In this document: piece after piece, positions 4,991-8,691 of the stretch
Position numbering within the stretch: position 1 is the first letter of the stretch
How the letters are laid out: the number at the start of each line of letters is the position of its first letter
Source of the DNA: an uncultured Bacilli bacterium
GTDB taxonomy: Bacteria; Bacillota_I; Bacilli_A; RF39; UBA660
Direction of reading: 5' to 3'
Length of the DNA stretch: 8,691 bases
Assembly (NCBI GenBank): GCA_948687865.1
Contig: CAPQQE010000052.1
Span: 1 to 8,691 of the forward strand
Program-made: the position numbers and the translations under genes
Notes under the pieces: generated by a model
Databases searched by the model: none
What the model was told of the DNA's origin: nothing
Seen by the model: only the letters and a program-made list of their open reading frames with translations

Positions 4991-7381
4991 ATGGTAGATT
5001 ATGAGGAATTGAATAAACATAGAGAAAGCTTAAAATTAGAAATTGAAGATTTATTAAAAGTACATAATAGAATTGCAGTTGTGCAAGCCACTGGAATAGG
5101 TAAATCTCATATAATCACAGAATTTTGTAATAAGTGGACAGGGAAGAAGATAGTATTAGAACCTGGAAATGAAATCATAAATTATATGAATAAATTTAAT
5201 ATAGAGACAAAAGATACTACATATATAACATATTATAGCTTATTGAATAAAAATTTAGAGGAATTAATAGAAGAATTTAAACAATATGATTATATATTTT
5301 TAGATGAAATGCATAGAGTTTTAGCTGAGAAATGGGGAAATGTATTAAATAAAATATTTGATTCTCTTAAAGGAATGAACAAAAAGATATTAGGTTTCAG
5401 CGCTACACCTATTAGAGGAGATAGAAGAAATGTAATAGATGAAATATTTAATGGAATACAAACTAAACCATATTATTTAGCAGATGCAATATTAGATAAC
5501 TTATTGCCAAACCCTAATTATCATTGTGGAATATATGAAATAACAAATGAAGATAAACAAAAAATTATTTTAAAAGATGAACAATTAGCAAAAGAAATAC
5601 TATCCTATGACATAGACTCAAGTATATCAAAGATGATAGAAGAAAATTTAGATTTAAATAAAAGTCATAAAATAATATGTTTTGTAGATAAAATTAAAAA
5701 TATAAAAGAAGCTAAAAATAATATAATGAAATGGTTTAATAAAGAATTAAATATATTTGAAGTACATCATAATCAATCTAAGAATGCAGTAAACAAAATA
5801 ATTGATAGTTTTCAAAAAATAAATGGTCTAAACATATTATTCTGTGTTAACATATTAAATGAAGGAGTTCATATACCTGATGTAGATTGCACAATATTCT
5901 TAAGAAAAACGGCTAGTAATATAATTTACAATCAACAATTAGGAAGAGTAATATCACAAAATGTAGAAGAACCAGTTATATTTGATTTAGTAAATAATGC
6001 AACTAATCCAGAATGGGGGTATTACAATTCATTTAAAGATAAAGCTAAAGAACAAAATAAAAAAGTAGAAGAATTAGAAACTAAAAATGGCGAAAAATTA
6101 AAAATAAAGTTAGAACAAGTAGATTTAATAGAAAAATTAAATAAAATAAATAATAATAACTTTAAGTATCTTACTAATGAACAAAAAACTTTAATAATTA
6201 GCTGTTACAAAGGTAAAACTATGAAGGAAATATTAAAAATAATTAACTTAGATATAAATACTGCAAATAGACTTAAGGTCGCAGAGTTTTGTAGAAATCA
6301 TAATTTAGAATATGTTAGAGAAAATGTAGGATTTAACGATGATCAAAAAGAAATAATAAAAAATAATTGTAAAAACGCAACAATACCAGAATTGTTAGAG
6401 TTGTTGAATATTGAGAAAAATAGAAAAAATGACGCGTCAATAAGACAATATCTTAGACATAATAACTTAGAATTTAAAAAAGTTGAACGTAATTCTGTAC
6501 TTAATAATGATCAAAAAATATTAGTAGAAAAATATGCTAAAAATAATAAAAGTATTAGTGAGATAATTGAGTTAATTGGTTTAGACTATAAAAATAAAAG
6601 AAATAGAGATATTATAGTTTCCTATCTTAATAGAAATAAAATAAATTATAAAAAGAACAAAATAGTGACAACACGACATATACTTACTAGCAATCAAAAA
6701 GAAATAATAAAAAATAATTATAGAAATAAAACAATACCTGAAATATTTGAAATATTAAAAACAGAATTGATAGAAGATTATAACAAAAATATTGAAGATT
6801 ATAGCTATCATGATTCAATAAGAAAATTTTGTAATACTAATAAATTAAAATATAAAAAATCAAATAATTTTATACTTACTGATAGTCAAAAAGAAACAAT
6901 AAAAAATAATTATGAAAATAAAACAATAGCAGACTTATTAAAATTACTAAATATGGAAAATAATAGAAAAAACCGTGATTTAGTTACTTCATTTTGTAAT
7001 CGTCATGATTTTAATTTTATAAAGCCAAAATATAGAACTCGTGTTTTCGATCCTTATCAAATAAATATAATAAAAAATAATTGTGAAAATAAAACAATAT
7101 CAGAATTATTAGAATTATTAAATATGGAAAGTAATAATAAAAATAAACAGAAATTATCGGATTTTTGTCGAAGAAATAATTTAAATTTTAAAAAAGTTGA
7201 AAATAAATTTAGAGATAATCAGGAAATAATAAAAAATAATTGTGAAAATAAAACAATATCAGAATTATTAGAATTACTAAATATGGAAAATAATAAGAAG
7301 AATAAAGATTCATTAAGAAAGTTTTGTAATCATTATAAATTAAATTATAAAAAGAAAAAAAAGTATGTTATTATAAAATAA
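4991..7381 (+). CDS. SF2 helicase with seven C-terminal HTH-like repeats
   Basis: A 796-residue protein. Residues 1 to about 340 are a superfamily 2 (DEAD/DEAH, restriction-helicase-like) ATPase: Walker A ATGIGKS at 33-39, DEMH box at 105-108, SAT at 137-139, ICFVD at about 229-233, motif V EGVHIPDVD at 291-299, and motif VI QQLGR at 315-319 with Ser where QxxGRxxR would have the second Arg. A charged linker (about 345-390) leads to seven repeats of about 50 residues starting near 394, 448, 504, 565, 629, 686 and 740. The consensus is L-T-x-x-Q-K-x-I-I-K-N-N-x-x-N-K-T-I-x-E-L-L-x-L-L-N-M, a variable loop, F-C-x-x-x-x-L-N-[FY]-K-K, close to the HTH modules seen beside phage HNH/homing nucleases. 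Expected activity is ATP-driven DNA translocation or unwinding, with the repeats as a modular DNA reader. The helicase call is firm, the repeat function is inferred, and no nuclease domain is seen. Confidence 0.85.
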   Translation: MVDYEELNKHRESLKLEIEDLLKVHNRIAVVQATGIGKSHIITEFCNKWTGKKIVLEPGNEIINYMNKFNIETKDTTYITYYSLLNKNLEELIEEFKQYDYIFLDEMHRVLAEKWGNVLNKIFDSLKGMNKKILGFSATPIRGDRRNVIDEIFNGIQTKPYYLADAILDNLLPNPNYHCGIYEITNEDKQKIILKDEQLAKEILSYDIDSSISKMIEENLDLNKSHKIICFVDKIKNIKEAKNNIMKWFNKELNIFEVHHNQSKNAVNKIIDSFQKINGLNILFCVNILNEGVHIPDVDCTIFLRKTASNIIYNQQLGRVISQNVEEPVIFDLVNNATNPEWGYYNSFKDKAKEQNKKVEELETKNGEKLKIKLEQVDLIEKLNKINNNNFKYLTNEQKTLIISCYKGKTMKEILKIINLDINTANRLKVAEFCRNHNLEYVRENVGFNDDQKEIIKNNCKNATIPELLELLNIEKNRKNDASIRQYLRHNNLEFKKVERNSVLNNDQKILVEKYAKNNKSISEIIELIGLDYKNKRNRDIIVSYLNRNKINYKKNKIVTTRHILTSNQKEIIKNNYRNKTIPEIFEILKTELIEDYNKNIEDYSYHDSIRKFCNTNKLKYKKSNNFILTDSQKETIKNNYENKTIADLLKLLNMENNRKNRDLVTSFCNRHDFNFIKPKYRTRVFDPYQINIIKNNCENKTISELLELLNMESNNKNKQKLSDFCRRNNLNFKKVENKFRDNQEIIKNNCENKTISELLELLNMENNKKNKDSLRKFCNHYKLNYKKKKKYVIIK
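6170..7357 (+). repeat. Seven-unit HTH-like repeat array within the helicase gene
   Basis: The units are 48-64 residues apart and share the Q-K-x-I-I-K-N-N and N-K-T-I-x-E-L-L cores and the F-C-x-x-x-x-L-x-[FY] tail. Units 1 and 3 are most divergent, unit 4 has an insertion before its tail, and units 5-7 are most alike. Confidence 0.75.
7067..7289 (+). repeat. 64-nt near-perfect direct repeat (units 6 and 7)
   Basis: Bases 7067-7130 and 7226-7289 are identical except T7118/C7277. The offset is 159 nt, exactly 53 codons, so the copies are in frame. This is recent duplication or gene conversion inside the HTH array. Unit 5 (from about 6897) is a more diverged copy of the same DNA. Confidence 0.9.
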
Positions 7382-7407
7382 TAAAATTTTATAAAAGGAG
7401 TAATTAT

Positions 7408-7571
7408 ATGACAAAACGAGAGTATGATGAAATACAAGATTATTTATCTTGCAAATTAAAAAAAATAATCAATATAATGGTAGATCATGGAAAATAGAAG
7501 AAGCATATAAAGAAGCTATATTATCAATTAGAAGCAAAATTAAAGAAATTTATAATAGAAATAATAAATAA
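7408..7571 (+). pseudogene. Small gene split between two frames at an A8 run (54 aa if joined)
   Basis: ATG 7408 has a good SD (AAAGGAG, 7394-7400). In frame it gives only 29 residues and stops at TAG 7495. From 7464 the -1 frame continues with a protein-like sequence, NNQYNGRSWKIEEAYKEAIL..., to TAA 7569-7571, just before the next promoter. Joining the frames at the A-run 7458-7465 gives a 54-residue, highly charged helical protein (MTKREYDEIQDYLSCKLKK, then NNQYNGRSWK...). Either one A was lost from the run (real or sequencing error), or expression uses -1 frameshifting or transcript slippage. The family is not recognised. The gene lies 26 nt behind the helicase and is probably co-transcribed. 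Confidence 0.55.
7458..7465 (+). other. A8 run with A_AAA_AAA slippery heptamer
   Basis: In the frame of ATG 7408 the run reads ttA AAA AAA Ata, the classical X_XXY_YYZ arrangement for -1 slippage, at the point where coding sense moves to the -1 frame. A8 is also long enough for RNA polymerase slippage. No strong stem is apparent just downstream, so an indel is an equally good explanation. Confidence 0.45.
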
Positions 7572-7575
7572 TCTA

Positions 7576-7604
7576 TTTACAAATCTTATACTATTTGATA
7601 TAAT
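7576..7604 (+). promoter_or_regulatory. Promoter of the 164-aa gene
   Basis: TTTACA (7576-7581), 17 nt, TATAAT (7599-7604), predicted start near 7611, 25 nt before ATG 7636. It begins 4 nt after the stop of the split gene. CTATTTACAAATC (7573-7585) is identical to the ncRNA promoter block. Confidence 0.7.
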
Positions 7605-7635
7605 GTTTATAAATAAAGGAAAGAGGTAATAAAAT

Positions 7636-8130
7636 ATGAATGATTTTAATAAGTTAGTTAAAAAGGAAGCAAAAGAGTTTAATGGAAAAGAAGTAATAGG
7701 AACACATATATCAAATTATAAAGATTTAGATTACAATACACAAGAGTTGTATAGTAATAAAATTCATAAGAATTTTTCTCCAATATTTAAGCAAGGAAAA
7801 ATAGAAAATAGATTTTATAATGAAGAGTTTAATAGGGAATTAAAGAATGCTTATAAAAATTTTGATATTTGTAAAGTGAAATATTTATATGAAGATAGAA
7901 TAATGGAATATGTATTTAATAAAAATAAAAATGAGAATAATGGATTAGTAACTGTATCAGTATATGTAAGTTGTGATAGAGAAAGCAAACGTAAATATAA
8001 AACTGATAAAAGTGTAGATGATAGGGAAGATGAGAATTACGTATATACTCCAGTAGTTCATGTGAATATTTATATTTATGATGAGGAATTAGATAAATAT
8101 TTTGTTCAAGAGATTATTTCTTTTTTATAA
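7636..8130 (+). CDS. Hypothetical protein, 164 aa
   Basis: I do not recognise the family. The N-terminal half is Lys/Asn-rich and probably helical. From about residue 80 it is strand-rich (VKYLYEDRIMEYVF; GLVTVSVYVSC; TPVVHVNIYIYD), with a charged loop in between (about 113-132, RESKRKYKTDKSVDDREDEN). The C-terminus is YFVQEIISFL. There is no signal peptide or transmembrane helix. The SD AGAGG (7622-7626) is 9 nt from ATG. It has its own promoter (7576-7604) of the same type as the ncRNA and helicase genes, which suggests early or middle expression. GC is very low, like the helicase. A small cytoplasmic accessory protein is all that can be said. Confidence 0.7.
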   Translation: MNDFNKLVKKEAKEFNGKEVIGTHISNYKDLDYNTQELYSNKIHKNFSPIFKQGKIENRFYNEEFNRELKNAYKNFDICKVKYLYEDRIMEYVFNKNKNENNGLVTVSVYVSCDRESKRKYKTDKSVDDREDENYVYTPVVHVNIYIYDEELDKYFVQEIISFL

Positions 8131-8194
8131 AGCAAAATATATTAAAAATAGAACACTATATTTTACTAATAAACTAAAATAAAATTATAATGAA

Positions 8195-8199
8195 AGGAG
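8195..8199 (+). promoter_or_regulatory. RBS choosing between tandem ATGs
   Basis: AGGAG is 4 nt from ATG 8204 and 7 nt from the in-frame ATG 8207. The second has normal spacing and is used here; the choice changes the protein by one Met. Confidence 0.6.
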
Positions 8200-8206
8200 A
8201 ATTATG

Positions 8207-8691
8207 ATGAAATCATTAACTGAAGCAATGAATTGCTTAAAAAGAAGTAAAGTAGAAAAAGTTTTAAAAGAAACAGGTGAATGGGACAACAATGATGTTG
8301 AAATGGTACAATGGTCAGAATTTATGGAAGAACAATCTAAAAATTTAGTTGAATTATTAGAAGGAGATGCTAAAGTAAAAGGCGTTTATGGGTTTGATAA
8401 ATACCAAGGGCCATACTCAGTTATACATACTCCTAATTTTGGAGATATCACAATGTGGTTTGACCAAGAAGATGATACTGGTAGATCATTTAATGTTAAA
8501 GTAGCACATGTTGGATGGATTTCTGGAGATATAAATCATTTAGCTTATTTATTAAATTTAAAAGAAATACCTGAAGATGAACTTGTTGGAATTAAAGAAA
8601 ATAAAGAAATAATAACTGAAGATGAGGAATCAGTTAAATTTACACTAGGAAAAGAAACAAGATATGTAGATGCTGATAATAAAGATTTATT
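8207..8691 (+). CDS. Hypothetical protein, 3' truncated by the window
   Basis: Open to the window end, at least 161 residues. I do not recognise the family. The N-terminus is a basic helix (MKSLTEAMNCLKRSKVEKVLKE), followed by a short acidic helix (QWSEFMEEQSKNLVELLEG), a compact strand-rich core with aromatic and Gly residues (GVYGFDKYQGPYSVIHTPNFGDITMWFD; FNVKVAHVGWISGD) and an acidic tail (from about 125). GC is higher than in the preceding genes (22 of 60 bases in 8401-8460) and resembles the capsid region, hinting that it belongs to the phage backbone. No convincing own promoter is seen; it lies 76 nt after the 164-aa gene and may be co-transcribed with it. Confidence 0.7.
   Translation, partial: MKSLTEAMNCLKRSKVEKVLKETGEWDNNDVEMVQWSEFMEEQSKNLVELLEGDAKVKGVYGFDKYQGPYSVIHTPNFGDITMWFDQEDDTGRSFNVKVAHVGWISGDINHLAYLLNLKEIPEDELVGIKENKEIITEDEESVKFTLGKETRYVDADNKDL

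Noticed and set aside
7408..7629. TAG recoding (code 15, Lak-like phage) reading through TAG 7495
   Set aside because: All long genes are intact in the standard code and end TAA. The read-through frame gives a low-complexity sequence running through the next promoter, while the -1 frame looks like protein.
8134..8164. AAAATATA/TATATTTT as terminator after the 164-aa gene
   Set aside because: Pure A/T 8-bp stem with a 15-nt loop and no U-run; expected by chance at this composition.
8162..8191. TTTACT-N18-TATAAT before the last gene
   Set aside because: A start point near 8198 would fall inside or after the SD (8195-8199), removing the ribosome site; spacing and flanks differ from the four shared promoters.

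Overview
The window is a segment of a tailed-phage (or prophage) genome. It begins inside a T4 gp23-like major capsid protein gene, and every gene found lies on the + strand. Low GC (about 15-17% in sampled lines of the middle genes, about 42% in the first line of the capsid gene), strong AGGAG(G) ribosome sites, TTTACA-N17-TATAAT promoters and uniform TAA stops point to a myovirus-like phage of a low-GC Firmicute, probably a Clostridium relative. The host assignment is inference.

Layout. 1-1313: end of a structural operon: the capsid gene C-terminus, an 81-aa virion-type protein with a very strong SD, and an intrinsic terminator. 1344-4460: two adjacent paralogous free-standing homing-endonuclease-type genes (HTH, KYG repeats, Vsr/EDxHD-like nuclease core, conserved C-terminal domain), the second overlapping a 53-aa zinc-ribbon gene. 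4461-4990: a 530-bp non-coding gap with a clear promoter, about 270 nt of strongly foldable sequence and an intrinsic terminator, so a probable free-standing ncRNA of no family I recognise. After it come an inverted-repeat segment and a second promoter. 4991-7381: an SF2 helicase with seven tandem HTH-like repeats at its C-terminus, the last two nearly identical in DNA. 7408-7571: a small gene split between two frames at an A8 run containing an A_AAA_AAA slippery heptamer. 7636-8130 and 8207-end: two unrecognised genes, the second cut by the window edge.

How it may work together. Four promoters (before endonuclease 2, the ncRNA, the helicase and the 164-aa gene) share a TATTTACA block with exactly 17-nt spacing, suggesting coordinated expression by host sigma-A-type RNA polymerase, apart from the structural operon that ends at the 1275-1313 terminator. 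The AT-rich 1344-7571 block (nucleases, zinc ribbon, ncRNA, helicase with repeated DNA-binding modules) looks like an accessory or homing island placed behind the capsid operon. That the parts form one system is a hypothesis. The best candidate novelties are the ncRNA and the helicase-HTH repeat fusion.
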